In this document: positions 34,831 through 46,463 of the stretch, one piece after another
How the letters are laid out: each line of letters starts with the position of its first letter
Position numbering within the stretch: position 1 is the first letter of the stretch
NCBI RefSeq assembly: GCF_000026945.1
Contig: NC_012862.1
Location: 1,604,501 to 1,668,500 of the forward strand
DNA from: Candida dubliniensis CD36
Lineage: Eukaryota; Ascomycota; Pichiomycetes; Serinales; Debaryomycetaceae
Length of the DNA: 64,000 bases
Direction of reading: 5' to 3'
The notes under the pieces: model-generated
Seen by the model: the letters and a program-made list of their open reading frames with translations, nothing else
Database searches by the model: none
Told to the model about the DNA's origin: nothing
Made by a program: the position numbers and the translations under genes

Positions 34831-37134
34831 ATGTCTACTTCTGTTGAACCCAATGAAACAGAAGCTTTGTTGAGAAAGCAGAATGAACTTTCTACAACTG
34901 CTTCAATTGAAGAAAAATACCCTAATCACCAAGAAGATGAAGATGAAGTCGATACTCTTAAACGAACCCAATATGATGAAGCTAAAGAAACTGCTGAATC
35001 TTTAAAACAAGTTGAATCCATTTTGGCACCTATTCTTTTCACTGCATTGTCATTTTTCGTGAGATTTTATCGTATTTCAGTGAATGATCATGTTGTTTGG
35101 GATGAAGCTCATTTTGGTAAATTTGGATCCTATTATTTACGACACGAATTTTATCATGATGTTCATCCTCCATTGGGTAAGATGTTAGTTGGTTTATCTG
35201 GTTATTTGGCAGGGTACAATGGATCTTGGGATTTCCCAAGTGGTGAAAAATATCCAGATTATATTGATTATACTAAAATGAGATTGTTTAATGCCACTTT
35301 TTCTGCCTTGTGTGTTCCATTGGCATATTTCACAGGGAAAGAAATTGGATTTTCTATGTTTACTACTTGGTTATTCACTTTAATGGTGGCTCTTGAATCA
35401 AGTTATGTTACATTAGGTAAATTCATTTTATTGGATTCAATGTTGTTATTTTTCACTGTTGCTACTGTTTTCTGTTTTTCTCGTTTCAACAATTTTAACA
35501 ATAAATCACAAGAATTTTCCAGAAAATGGTGGAAATGGATTCTTTTAACGGGTGTTTCCATTGGTTGTACTTGTTCAGTTAAAATGGTTGGATTATTTGT
35601 TACCACTTTGGTGGGTATTTACACTGTTGTCGATCTTTGGAACAAATTGAGTGATAAATCTATTTCATGGACAAAATATATTCAACATTGGTTTGCTAGA
35701 ATTGTTGCCTTGATTATTGTCCCTATTTTCATCTTTATGCTTTCATTTAAAGTTCATTTTGATTTGTTATATAAATCAGGTACCGGTGATGCCAATATGT
35801 CATCACTTTTCCAAGCTAATTTGGCTGGTTCCGATGTTGGTGGTGGTCCTCGTGAAGTATCTATGTTCCACTCAGTTATTACTTTAAAGAACCAAGGTTT
35901 AAGTGGTGGACTTTTGCATTCACATGTTCAAACATTCCCAGAAGGTTCCAAACAACAACAAGTTACTACTTATGGTCATAAAGATTCAAACAACAATTGG
36001 ATTTTCCAAAGAGCTAGAGGACAACCTTATTATGACACTTCAGGTAACACTACTGATGTTGAATATATTTTTGATGGTATGCATGTAAGATTAATGCATC
36101 CACAAACTGGTAGAAACTTACATACTCATGACATTCCTGCACCAGTCTCTAAATCTGAATATGAAGTTGCATGTTATGGTAATTTAACTATTGGTGATCC
36201 TAAAGATAATTGGATTGTGGAAATTATGGAACAAGCAAGTGATGAAGATAAGATGAGATTACATCCTTTGACTTCATCATTTAGATTGAAGAATGAAGTG
36301 ATGAATTGTTATTTGGGAGTTACTGGTACTACTTTACCTCAATGGGGGTTTAGACAAGGTGAAGTTGTTTGTTATAAAAACCCATTTAAAAAAGACAAAA
36401 GAACTTGGTGGAATATTGAAAATAATCGTAATGCAATTTTACCACCAGCTCCAGAAGATTTCAAATTACCTAAAACCAAATTCATCCGCGATTTCATTCA
36501 ATTGAATTTGGCTATGATGGCTACTAATAATGCTTTAGTTCCCGACACTGAAAAGCAAGATGATTTGGCTTCATCATTTTGGCAATGGCCAACATTAAAT
36601 GTTGGGATCAGAATGTGTGGATGGGGACCAGAAAATCCTAAATATTATATGATTGGTTCACCAGCAACTACTTGGACATCTACTTTTGGTGTTATTTTGT
36701 TTGCATTTATTGTTTTGTATTATTTGATTAGATGGCAAAGACAATATGTTGATTTCCCAAGTACTAATCCACACAAATTGAAATTATTTGTCATGGGAGG
36801 TATTTATCCAATGTTTGGTTGGGGGTTACATTTCTTACCATTTGCCATTATGGGTAGAGTTACCTATGTTCATCATTATGTTCCTGCACTTTATTTTGCC
36901 ATGCTTGTTTTCTGTTATGAAGTTGAATCATTTGCTTCAAGATTAAATACACCTAATGCTTCTCCAGTGCTGAAATTATTATATTTGGCCATTTATATCA
37001 GTTTGCTTTCCTTAGTTGCTGGTACTTTCTGGTATTTCAGATATTTATCTTGGGGTATGGAAGGACCAAAAGAAGATTGGAAGCATTTGAAATTATTGGA
37101 ATCATGGAGAGTCTCTGATGATCAGTATACCTAG
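34831..37134 (+). CDS. PMT2: Protein O-mannosyltransferase Pmt2
   Basis: Pmt2 transfers mannose from dolichol-phosphate-mannose to Ser/Thr of secretory proteins in the ER, in a complex with Pmt1-type subunits. The 767-residue protein has a cytosolic N-terminus and then the first lumenal loop [18 protein letters not shown] with the catalytic Asp91-Glu92 pair. [14 protein letters not shown] and several membrane segments (about residues 155-300) follow. The lumenal MIR domains lie around 330-520 ([13 protein letters not shown]...), with C-terminal membrane segments from about 610 including [23 protein letters not shown]. Length equals the yeast Pmt2 class. In C. albicans the PMT2 gene is essential. 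Confidence 0.94.
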   Translation: MSTSVEPNETEALLRKQNELSTTASIEEKYPNHQEDEDEVDTLKRTQYDEAKETAESLKQVESILAPILFTALSFFVRFYRISVNDHVVWDEAHFGKFGSYYLRHEFYHDVHPPLGKMLVGLSGYLAGYNGSWDFPSGEKYPDYIDYTKMRLFNATFSALCVPLAYFTGKEIGFSMFTTWLFTLMVALESSYVTLGKFILLDSMLLFFTVATVFCFSRFNNFNNKSQEFSRKWWKWILLTGVSIGCTCSVKMVGLFVTTLVGIYTVVDLWNKLSDKSISWTKYIQHWFARIVALIIVPIFIFMLSFKVHFDLLYKSGTGDANMSSLFQANLAGSDVGGGPREVSMFHSVITLKNQGLSGGLLHSHVQTFPEGSKQQQVTTYGHKDSNNNWIFQRARGQPYYDTSGNTTDVEYIFDGMHVRLMHPQTGRNLHTHDIPAPVSKSEYEVACYGNLTIGDPKDNWIVEIMEQASDEDKMRLHPLTSSFRLKNEVMNCYLGVTGTTLPQWGFRQGEVVCYKNPFKKDKRTWWNIENNRNAILPPAPEDFKLPKTKFIRDFIQLNLAMMATNNALVPDTEKQDDLASSFWQWPTLNVGIRMCGWGPENPKYYMIGSPATTWTSTFGVILFAFIVLYYLIRWQRQYVDFPSTNPHKLKLFVMGGIYPMFGWGLHFLPFAIMGRVTYVHHYVPALYFAMLVFCYEVESFASRLNTPNASPVLKLLYLAIYISLLSLVAGTFWYFRYLSWGMEGPKEDWKHLKLLESWRVSDDQYT

Positions 37135-37603
37135 AGATATGGGGAGAAAGGGGTATATAGGAAGAAAGGTGACAAGTAAGACATTATACATTCATTTAAA
37201 TAGTTTCAAAGTTAAGTTTATTTTAAGTTTATTTTCATTATTATGTCTGTGTATGACAATTAGATAAGGAGAAAAAAAGCCAAAAAAAAAAAAAAAAGAC
37301 AAACATTTTATAAACACACATACATATATATATTATTACGTCTATTGAGATTCTATTCAAATTGTAGTTTTGATAATGAGAGTGGGGGGAGGATAGATGA
37401 TGATCAGAATGATTTGGTTTTTGCAACTTTGTTTTTTTTTTTTTTTTTTTTTTGAAGGTATTATCATCTTTATAAACCAATTAATTTGAGTGGGTGCTTA
37501 TATACAGGAAGTGAAGAAAAATCAATGATCAAAAGAAAGAGAAATTAATCATTACTAATACATATTAACTATAAAGTATTATCAAACGCAACCGCCAGCT
37601 AGG
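37135..37603. other. Intergenic region PMT2-ISA2
   Basis: These 469 bases contain a poly-A tract near 37278-37292, a T-tract of 22 bases at about 37432-37453, and a small TA microsatellite. The antisense ORF across them reads poly-Lys/poly-Phe and is not a gene. Confidence 0.5.
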
Positions 37604-38284
37604 ATGTTAGGAACTAGATATATGGTCATAACCAAACGAATCTCAACATTACAGTTATTTAAATCCCCAATACTTAATGGGACAGTCATTGGTACTTTAC
37701 GTTATAATTCTACCAAATCAACCACCACCACAAACTCTGGTAATACTGGTACTAATTCATCAAGACTAAAACCATCGTCATTTGCTTTCCCATCGGCACA
37801 ACCACCATCCACAATTCCTTCAACTAACGATTCCACAACAACATTACAACAAGAAGATATTAATGATTTCAAAGCCACTAATTTAATTCATGGACAAACT
37901 AATTTATCATTTGCCATAACTGAAAGAGCTAGTAAGAAATTAAATGAAATTTCTCAACAAGATAATGAAGATTCTGGATTAATAATCCAAGTAGAAAGTG
38001 GAGGATGTCATGGATTTCAATATAATTTGAAATTAACCAATATTGATAAAGAATTACAAGAAGTAGAGAATAATGATGATTTGATGGTATTTGAAAGAGA
38101 TCAAGGGAAAGTAATTATGAATGAATCATCATTAATGATTTTACAAGATTCAAAATTGGATTATACAAAAGAATTGATTGGTAGTCAATTTAAAATTGTT
38201 GATAGTCCTTATACTAGTTCTGCTTGTGGTTGTGGAAGTTCATTTGATTTTGATTTTGATAAATTACTGCAAAAGGAAGGATAA
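37604..38284 (+). CDS. ISA2: Mitochondrial iron-sulfur assembly protein Isa2
   Basis: An A-type Fe-S scaffold protein of 226 residues. The conserved HesB/IscA fold occupies about residues 100-226, with the three cluster-binding cysteines: Cys135 in ESGGCHGFQY, and Cys208 and Cys210 in SSACGCGSSF. The first 90 residues are basic, Ser/Thr-rich and lack acidic residues early on (MLGTRYMVITKRISTLQ), which fits a mitochondrial presequence. Isa2 works with Isa1 and Iba57 to make 4Fe-4S clusters for aconitase, lipoate synthase and biotin synthase. It is convergent with TPD3; a G-rich tract lies in the gap. Confidence 0.9.
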   Translation: MLGTRYMVITKRISTLQLFKSPILNGTVIGTLRYNSTKSTTTTNSGNTGTNSSRLKPSSFAFPSAQPPSTIPSTNDSTTTLQQEDINDFKATNLIHGQTNLSFAITERASKKLNEISQQDNEDSGLIIQVESGGCHGFQYNLKLTNIDKELQEVENNDDLMVFERDQGKVIMNESSLMILQDSKLDYTKELIGSQFKIVDSPYTSSACGCGSSFDFDFDKLLQKEG

Positions 38285-38381
38285 ATATACGGGATGTATA
38301 GATAAGAGTTGATTAGTTGGTTGAAAATATGTGCATGTAATGTATGTATGTACGTATGTGTGTGTGTGTATTGGATGTGAA

Positions 38382-38409
38382 GGGGAGGGGAAGGGAAGGG
38401 GGAAGGGGA
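38382..38409 (+). other. G-quadruplex-prone tract in the ISA2/TPD3 3' gap
   Basis: Five runs of three to five G separated by one or two A (GGGGAGGGGAAGGG, then AAGGGGGAAGGGG) satisfy the usual G-quadruplex pattern. The plus strand carries the Gs, so an ISA2 3' UTR transcript would also contain them. Confidence 0.75.
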
Positions 38410-38469
38410 GAGGTTGTATAGATTATGTACTTAATAAACTATACAAAAATCAAAAAAAAAAAAAAAACA

Positions 38470-40419
38470 TCAAGCCAAGATCTCATTAATACCTTTAATA
38501 CTTTTCAATGAATAAAATCTAACATCAACATCATCATCATTTTCCAATTTTTGTAAATTTGTTAAAACTTGTGAATCAATGAATTTTTTCAATTCTTGAT
38601 CATTTGCTTCTGGTAGTTGACCCAATTTCTTTTTATTAATTAATGATTCCACTAATATTAAATATGATTTAGCCACATTAAACCGGATATTAGGAACAGA
38701 ATCATTAATTAATCCATTAATAAATGGTAATACTTTATCAATTAAAACTTTATAATCAATAACTGGTATTAAACTGGTGATAGCAAATAAACAAGTTATT
38801 CTGATAATGAAATTTGAATAATCAACTTTATCATTATTATTATTATTATCATTGTTTTCACCATTACCAGTACCATCATCATCATTAACAATTTTATCAC
38901 CTTGATTTAATAATCGATTAATTATTTCCACTTGAGCCCATTCTGATCCAAATATAACTGTCAATTCTTTTAAATTATTAACAGCAGCTTCTCTAATAGC
39001 ATAAACTGGATCCCATAACCATGACATACACAATGATAATAATTCTTCATTGAAAAATGATTCACCCAATTGTTTGGCCAATTTAGGAATGTATTCAATG
39101 ATTGCTAATCTAACTCTCCATTTATGATCTTGAGCTAATTCGGTGATTGCCGGTAATAAATTAGTTGATAATAAATTAATACCAATGGTTTCATTAACGA
39201 CAGATAAATTGGAAATAATATTTAATCTAACATCAGGGAATTCATCTTTTAACATAATTAAAAACACTGGTAATAATTTATCAATAGTGGCCTGTTTTTC
39301 TAAAATTGGTGAAAGTTCAGTTATAGTGGAAGCTAATGAAGCACGAACATTTTCTTGAGGATCTTGACTCAATTCATTAGCCACGGGGACAATTTTATTT
39401 AAAATAGTGGCTTTAGTCAGAGGAAATTTCACTAATAATTGACAAAAAACTGGCAATTGTTTAGCAATTGCTTTCCTAACTTCACCTTCATGATCTTTCA
39501 TTAAAGAAATAAATGGATCAATCAATTGGAATAAATCCAGTTCATTGTTGGTGAAATTCCGAGCAATTTTACTAAACCTATCAGCAGCAGTATATCTAAC
39601 TCTCCAACTTTCATCTTGAATTAATTTCAATGCACTAGATAAGAAATCAGCATTAAAACTATATTCATGAATTTTCCCGAAAAATTCTAAAATAGAAATT
39701 AAAACATCAACACTTAAAAATTTGACCAGGTCTTGATCATCAGTAATTAAATGTTGAAACATTTTTGAAATTATTTCCCAATCTTCATTAGTGATTTTAT
39801 TAACATCATTAGGATGATGTTCAGTAAATTCAGTCAATAAATCAATTAATCGTGGTAAATTAGTGGCACTAGCTCTTCTAACCATAGGATAATCATCGGT
39901 AACTAATTTAAAATACAATTTTAATAAATTTTGTCTAGTAATGGCATCCACTCTAATAATAACCGATTGATATAATCCACAAGCAGCAATTTTCTTCAGA
40001 AACCAATTACCTTGACTCAAATTTTGTATTAAAGTCAAGAAAATCCCATTGATTTCTTCATCACTCAATTCTAAACTGATTTTATTTAAAGAATCAATGG
40101 CTTTATCTCTAACTAATGGTTCTTCCATCGAGGCCAATATAGTTAAAATAGAAATCAATGGTTCAGAATATTGATGACCACCAATTAATGGAACAAATTC
40201 ACCCAATTTATTTGCTAAAACAGCAAAAACTTCTTCTTCATCATCTTGAGCAACATCATTAAGAAATGGTAATAATTCCTTTCTAGTTCGTTCTGGTCCC
40301 AAGGCAATAGCAATGGTATCCAATTTTTGCATGGCCTCTACTCTATTAGAAACGTCGTCATGTTTCAATTCATCCATTAACAAAGCTAATGGGTACAAAT
40401 CATCATTAAAATCGTTCAT
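38470..40419 (-). CDS. TPD3: PP2A scaffold (A) subunit Tpd3
   Basis: Tpd3 is the HEAT-repeat scaffold joining the catalytic C subunit and regulatory B subunits of protein phosphatase 2A. The 649 residues start with LYPLALLMDELKHDDVSNRV, as in yeast Tpd3, and continue through about 15 HEAT repeats with the recurring VR(K/R)(A/N)A pattern (for example DEFPDVRLNIISNLS and WDPVYAIREAAVNNLK). An Asn/Asp-rich insertion (about residues 516-536) sits between HEAT repeats in the last third and is absent from the S. cerevisiae protein as I recall it. It is divergent from the PMU1-like gene. Confidence 0.95.
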   Translation of the reverse strand: MNDFNDDLYPLALLMDELKHDDVSNRVEAMQKLDTIAIALGPERTRKELLPFLNDVAQDDEEEVFAVLANKLGEFVPLIGGHQYSEPLISILTILASMEEPLVRDKAIDSLNKISLELSDEEINGIFLTLIQNLSQGNWFLKKIAACGLYQSVIIRVDAITRQNLLKLYFKLVTDDYPMVRRASATNLPRLIDLLTEFTEHHPNDVNKITNEDWEIISKMFQHLITDDQDLVKFLSVDVLISILEFFGKIHEYSFNADFLSSALKLIQDESWRVRYTAADRFSKIARNFTNNELDLFQLIDPFISLMKDHEGEVRKAIAKQLPVFCQLLVKFPLTKATILNKIVPVANELSQDPQENVRASLASTITELSPILEKQATIDKLLPVFLIMLKDEFPDVRLNIISNLSVVNETIGINLLSTNLLPAITELAQDHKWRVRLAIIEYIPKLAKQLGESFFNEELLSLCMSWLWDPVYAIREAAVNNLKELTVIFGSEWAQVEIINRLLNQGDKIVNDDDGTGNGENNDNNNNNDKVDYSNFIIRITCLFAITSLIPVIDYKVLIDKVLPFINGLINDSVPNIRFNVAKSYLILVESLINKKKLGQLPEANDQELKKFIDSQVLTNLQKLENDDDVDVRFYSLKSIKGINEILA

Positions 40420-41833
40420 GGTTCCGGTAAATGCTCTTGATATTTCTCTTGTTTTATGGGAAAGGAAATTAAATTATGCCTGATAATCTTACGTGTTGGA
40501 AAAAAATAAAAAACCAAAAAAACTAAAGGAAACTGAACACAAGCAATTGATGAAAGATGAAAGATAAAAAAAAAAAAAAATACAAATGTTTAGATAAATA
40601 CAGTTGGGGAGTAGAATAAATCTGTTAAAGTATTGATTAATGAAATGAGTAAATTATTGTTGTTATGGTAGTGGTGATGGTAGTGGTTGATTGTTGAAGT
40701 CAAAATAGGTTTGATCAAAATTCTCCCAAAACGCAACGAAATCCTTTTTTTTTTTTCTTTTTTCTTTTTGTCTTTTTCTTCCTTTTTTTTTTTCGTCAGA
40801 AGTACACGTACATACATATTAATATTAGTACAGAGTTGAATTCTCTCTTGTCGCGAGGGTTCGTTGTTGTTGTTGTTGTTGCCAACCTGGACGACATTTA
40901 ATATACCCTAGAAAGTTACTGGTGAAATGAAAAGCTTATTATTCAACGCATACTATATATTGGGTGGTGCCTATTTTTTGGTACTAATATTGTTTAGTGT
41001 TTTAATATAGACCAATCTCTTTGGTATAAACATAACTTTTGTTTGTAGCTTAGACAAAAGTATTTGTTAATAGTGTCGTGTGTCGTAAACACCATTCACT
41101 TGAAATTTCCCAGAAAGAAATCTCATTAATGGTGCCTTAATGTATTGACATAAGTTGTGGGAACTAAAAAGGAAGAACCTGAAATTGGTTTCCTGTTTGA
41201 CCAATAGATTAGCTTGAACAAATTATGACGTAGGTCTTAGATGGTTAGCGGGGGGGGGGAGCTGATTGTTTAGGTGAACAGGTTACTTTGGACGAAACTT
41301 CTACTCTTTGTCATCAAATCTATCTAAATCAAACTTCTTTATAACAAAGATGAACCGTATTTGTCTCTACCACCAATTTTGATTCCCACCAGAAATTTGG
41401 CAACCTCCCACCCATCCACGGCTCAACACAAACCGGATGTGTGGCTACATGCAGGATTTCATCAATTAATTAAAGTGAGACCTTAAATTGGTACAACATA
41501 GGACCGATCTGATCTCGAAGAATTGTGCGTGGGTGGGTGGGTGGGTGGATGGGAGAGAGACCAGGTGACGCATCTTTTTTTTTGTTTTTTTTTTTTTGCG
41601 TTGAGTTGTTGGGTTGGGTTGAGTTGAGTTTGACTCAACTTCTTCTAAGTCACCACACTGACAACGTGCTATATCTGAAAAACTTACTATAGTTATCCCC
41701 CCCTATCCATCCATCCATCCATCCACCTTTCTAAAACCTCAAAAGGTATTTAAACTGTTAGTTGGTCTTTTTTTTTTTTTTTTTTTTTCAATTTTTTTGT
41801 ATATCATTTTATCAACTACACCTAATAACAATA
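40420..41833. other. Divergent promoter region of TPD3 and the PMU1-like gene
   Basis: 1.4 kb with no real ORF. It contains A-tracts near 40566, T-tracts near 40745-40792 and 41576-41597, a (GTT) repeat near 40866, a G9 run near 41251, a (GGGT) quadruplex motif at 41531-41553, a (CCAT) repeat at about 41706-41726 and a 22-base T-tract at about 41768-41789, just before the downstream start codon. Confidence 0.55.
41531..41553 (+). other. GGGT-repeat G-quadruplex motif
   Basis: GGGTGGGTGGGTGGGTGG is followed by ATGGG. Four G3 runs with single-T loops are the classic motif for a very stable parallel quadruplex. It lies about 280 bases before the start of the PMU1-like gene and about 1.1 kb from TPD3. 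Confidence 0.85.
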
Positions 41834-42811
41834 ATGTCGAAAAATATCCCTAATCAAGCTGACGTAGTAGATGCTAAAATTTCAGATACTGATAGACAAC
41901 AATATGAACAACTTCTTTTGAAATATTATCAAGAAGATAAAACCAAATCATATTGGGAATTTTCTATTGTTCCAGGAATTTTCAAACAATCTTTACCAGA
42001 AACTGATGCTACTAAATTTGATACTATAAAGGAACATTTTGGAATTATTCCCAATTGGGATGATATCATTAAAAAATTGAATGAATTAAACAATCAAGTA
42101 AATTCTAATGAAATTCAATATAAATTAATGTTTTTAGCTAGACATGGTCAAGGATATCATAATGTTAAACATAATGAAAACCCACAACTTTGGGATGATT
42201 ATTGGTCTCATTTAAATACTGATGGTAAAATTGTATGGGGGCCTGATCCTGAATTGACTGAATTAGGAATTGAACAAGCTAAAGATAATAATATTGCTTG
42301 GAATCAAGAAATTATTAATAATATCAATAAAAATAAAAAATTAATTATACCAACAAAATTTTTCACATCACCATTTAGAAGATCAATTGATACATTAATT
42401 AATACTTGGAATAATATAATTGATTTACAAAAAATTAAACCATTAATTCAAGAAAATTGGCGTGAAACAATTGGTGATCATACTTGTGATAAACGATCAA
42501 CAAGATCAATAATTATTGAAAAATATCAATCATTAGGATTTATAATTGAATCTGATTTTGAAGAAGAAGATATTTATTGGAAATCTGATTGGCGTGAATC
42601 AGTAGCTGAACAAGCAATTAGACAAAATAAAGGATTACAACAACTTTTCAATGACAATCCATTTGATCAAATTGTTAGTATTACTAGTCATAGTGGATCA
42701 ATTCGTACTCAATTATTAGTGTTGGGTCATCGTCCATTTGCTATTGGAACTGGTGGTATGATCCCTGTGTTTGTTAAGGGAGTTAAAGTTGCCCAAAAAT
42801 TAAAAGAATAA
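41834..42811 (+). CDS. Histidine-phosphatase superfamily protein, Pmu1-like
   Basis: This 325-residue protein has the RHG catalytic motif in MFLARHGQGYHN, in the phosphoglycerate mutase-like histidine phosphatase fold. Other family residues are TSPFRRSIDT (second-shell Arg), ENWRE, and the late catalytic His in SITSHSGSIR. It resembles S. cerevisiae Pmu1 and YNL108C-type proteins, suggested phosphatases rather than glycolytic mutases; the substrate is unknown. I use the Met at 41834 because the ORF's first Met (41762) lies inside a T-tract and would add a run of Phe. Codon use is AT-rich and unlike TDH3, so expression is probably modest. Confidence 0.85.
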   Translation: MSKNIPNQADVVDAKISDTDRQQYEQLLLKYYQEDKTKSYWEFSIVPGIFKQSLPETDATKFDTIKEHFGIIPNWDDIIKKLNELNNQVNSNEIQYKLMFLARHGQGYHNVKHNENPQLWDDYWSHLNTDGKIVWGPDPELTELGIEQAKDNNIAWNQEIINNINKNKKLIIPTKFFTSPFRRSIDTLINTWNNIIDLQKIKPLIQENWRETIGDHTCDKRSTRSIIIEKYQSLGFIIESDFEEEDIYWKSDWRESVAEQAIRQNKGLQQLFNDNPFDQIVSITSHSGSIRTQLLVLGHRPFAIGTGGMIPVFVKGVKVAQKLKE

Positions 42812-42860
42812 AATGTTATAGAAAGACAATATATATATATATATATGTATACTAGAATAC

Positions 42861-42894
42861 ATAGATAGAAAGATAGATAGATAGATAGATAGAT
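42861..42894. repeat. (GATA)n microsatellite
   Basis: ATAGATAG with one AAAG interruption, then about six TAGA units, just after the PMU1-like stop codon. It was read directly. Confidence 0.8.
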
Positions 42895-43341
42895 ATTTAT
42901 AGGTAAATTATTTAAATTATGATTATTCACTGGTTTACTGAAGTTTTATTGGAAATATAACCAATTCCATCTCCAACGCTCATTTATATTGAAAATCTTA
43001 CCGATAATCAATTAACTCGAATTAACAAACAACTTTTTAGACTCCACTGAATCTTTCCCAACAGATTCATTTTGTCCTACACCATGATCAACTTCACATC
43101 GTCTTGTCTTCAACACAGGTAGTCCCCGATGTTACCGCAAAAGTGTTTGACCGAGACGGTGAAAAAAGCATTCATGATCACACCATCATGTCTTCATTCG
43201 AGTAATAAATTATTATCTTGTTTCTAAAGTCCATTGGCACCCGGACCATAAAATCATTTGTACTAACGTTTTTCGACATTGTCCTGTGGTGTCAAATTAT
43301 CTAGTAGTTTTTTTGAAACCAATCATTGGGAATTATTTTAG

Positions 43342-43379
43342 CACCAACCAACCAATCAACCAACCAACCAACCAACCAA
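43342..43379. repeat. (CCAA)n microsatellite
   Basis: About nine imperfect CCAA units with one TCAA variant. It lies inside or beside the decayed retrotransposon region. Confidence 0.8.
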
Positions 43380-43529
43380 AACTTCCTCCTGCTTTTTTTT
43401 TTTTATTGGTCCTCTACCAACTAGTAATAATTAATCTTACTATCTTAATGCTGTCAATTATATCTTTGGTTTGCTTTATAATTTGCCATGTTTATCATCC
43501 AATTCCAGTGTTGTAATTCTGTTGTTCAA

Positions 43530-44032
43530 TCTCATTTGTCAAGTGCACTCGATACCAGTTGAGGTTATCATGGATAACGGTTCAGTATTCACTTCACAGG
43601 CCACCCACCACCCAAACCCAAACCCTTTTTGTGTTAATGTTGATATCAAAATCAATTTTGCTAACGTTTCCACACCATCCTATGTCTAATGATGGAGTGG
43701 AATTATGTAAAAAATTGGTCAAGAAGATCTTGAAATCCATGACTGATCCCGTACTTTACCACATGGGCCCTCTGGTGTTAGCTAAATGCTTTCATGATCT
43801 CATGATCTACAACTCTATGCCCCCTACCACTTTCAATAAGACACTTTATTATTTACTGATGGGTATTTCATGCGATCTGTCCCAATTCACTACTTATTTG
43901 GTCAAACGAGTTTAGATGGAAAGAAGGGCAGTTGAAATAGAATCTCCACGATGACGTCCAAATACGACTTGCCAAATTGGATGGTTTGAACGTTAATGTC
44001 GATAAGCACAACGATATTCGGGTTCGACGAAT

Positions 44033-44063
<31 letters not shown>

Positions 44064-44489
44064 CAATCTGATACGAAAACTGTTTCACAAACGTGCTTCA
44101 TTTGGGAAAGGTGGAATGAGGCATTTTGATCAGCAGTTTGAAAAGTTCCAAAAAAGTAGAATTTGAGTTTGAATTTGTAGTAGACATTATGAAATTTTAT
44201 ATATATATATATATAAGTTAAATAAATATATTAAAGTTAGTTATCTAAAATCCTAAGATAATACCAACTTCAAAGAAATTGGTCTCCTATTTATAGTTGT
44301 CAGTTAAAACATTAAGACAGTACAGTTCATTTTTGCAGTACTACTTTTCGTTTTGTTCATTTTGCATAAAGCAATGCCTATGTCATTCGTGATTCTAACG
44401 GAAACATGATCAAGGTAACGACGATACATCATGATGACTTGAAATTCTGCTACTCCTTTAACGATAACCCTATCCAATACTTTGAGTAA
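43530..44489 (+). pseudogene. Decayed Ty3/gypsy-type integrase (retrotransposon relic)
   Basis: Integrase signatures occur in the right order but in shifted frames with stops. First comes SIPVEVIMDNGSVFTS (about 43550-43605), matching the second catalytic Asp region. After a frame shift, SNDGVELCKKLVKKILKSM and YNSMPPTTFNKTLYYLLMG (about 43690-43870) match the SNG.vE..n..lk...l and N...S....TP..L.YG blocks. A linker RLAKLDGL (43940-44038) and the GPY/F-like YVIRDSNGNMIK (44373-44489, ending in a stop) follow. An AT dinucleotide tract interrupts the linker. The linker and GPY/F-like block favour Ty3/gypsy over copia. I see no flanking LTRs, so it is an old fragment. Sequence from 43100 to 43530 may hold the decayed zinc-binding part, but I am not sure. 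Confidence 0.7.
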
Positions 44490-45678
44490 CTATTAAAATT
44501 CGTTAGTATCCTCCATCATCATCCCCTGTTTATTCTGAACTTCGGTCCTCCACAACATCCCAGGTTGTAACCCTTCAGTTTATTAGACATATTTAATGTC
44601 CAATTTTCTTCTTTAATTTACTTACACTTTATCTCTAATGAACATTATTCACTTTTCATATTAAAACCTTTTATATCATACACTTAATAGTCGATTAGAA
44701 GATAAATTCCCAAAGGTACTTCAATTGAATATAATACAAACTTCATTTCACTACCACGGTACCAATTAAATACCCCAGGTATGATGCTTTTCCAAAAAAA
44801 AAAAAAAAAAAAAAAAAAATTTACTCAAGAGGTAAACAATAACCTTATTACTTTGGACTAATTAATATATGAAGAATTCAACAACAACAAAGATGAAAGA
44901 GGGTGTGTTGTTGTTGTGGGGAACAAGGAGAGAGAAAAAAAAAACAAAAAGGAAATGAGGAGGAGAATTTGTATGAAAGTTTATTTTTTAATCAAATTTG
45001 CACTACTTCTTCTTCTTCTTTTTTTGCAATAACCTCATTTTATAGTTTCGTCTATTTCATAACTTTGTTTTCCAAAATAAACTAGAGTATCCTATTTTTT
45101 TATTATAATTAGAAGATGAATATTACCTCCCCCCCCTCGCCTCCCCCACATTAAATCTTGCCTTTTCTTAAAAAGTATTTATCATCTATATAATAAAAGT
45201 GTAAAAAAAGATAAAAACCACACAATGTAATCTAATGTTATTTATTAACTACCCCAGAAAGAAAGAAAGAAAGGAAAAAAAACAACAACAGTGACGTGTA
45301 ATTATTATTCAAAACTTTTGTTTTTTCAATAATTGTTCTATGTCTTTTGTTACATGAATTTGCATGAATTGTAAAAGTTTAATAATTTTTTTGAGGAATT
45401 TCTTATTTGAACTGGCCCCATGGTTTGGTTGATATTATTATTATTATTGTTGTTGTTGTTGTTCGCTTAGAATTTGAAGCCTAATACATAATATTATTCA
45501 TAGATGCAATGAGTGACAGATTTTGAATTAATAATAATGAATAATTATATAATATAGTTTATATATACTAACTATTGATTGTTCGTTCGTTTGTTTGTTT
45601 GAGAACCGATCAAAATTGGGAAATATAATTATTCAAGAATCCTTAATCCCCCATTAGTAAAAGGGTTGGTTACCACTC

Positions 45679-45679
<1 letters not shown>

Positions 45680-45716
<37 letters not shown>
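45680..45716. repeat. (ATT)12 microsatellite
   Basis: Twelve perfect ATT units, read directly from the sequence. Confidence 0.9.
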
Positions 45717-45718
<2 letters not shown>

Positions 45719-46463
45719 TGGTTAACACAAACTAGAAATCGTTGATAAGTAGAGTAGATTGAAATATGTATAATTGTTCCAAATTGGGAAACAAGTTATA
45801 GTGGTTAATCGTTAATCGTTTTTTTTTTTTATTTCAAGTTTGTTACCTTTCATCTCGTAAATGCTTACTTTTTTTTTTTTTGAATAAAAACTAAATATGT
45901 ATTAGTTAGTTAGTTAGTTAGTTTATATATAAAATATCTATAAGTCTGAAACTTGTTTCATCTGAAATCATAATACTATGACAATCACAATGGTCTCAAG
46001 AAATTTCAAGTTTTTTATCAAATTGTATTAGATTAGATTTAACTAAATAGAGGATGAAGAAATAGATTTTGCATTGCAATATATTTCAAAAAACAAAATC
46101 TTAAACGTTACTCATCAAAGGTAAATAGTTTTTTTTTTTTAGGAGTATGTTAGATAATATTGGGAAGTAATAAAAAGAGAAGGAAATTTAGAAGATTAGA
46201 ATTTTAGAATTTTAGAAAGGTAGGAAGATCGATTAGAGGAAACAATAATTAATAATATATATTTACAAGGTAGGGTTCAAAGTAAGGTAAAGTTATAAAA
46301 GGACATTCCATAATTCAATAGATAGTCATAGTGGGATCGGATTTATAAAGAAAAACCAAAAAAAAACAAAAAATTGTTACAATCATTATCTCGGAGTTAT
46401 TGCCATTCGATTGTCTAAATGATATCTAGTTTTAGACTTGCATAGAGAACTTTTTTTTTTTTT

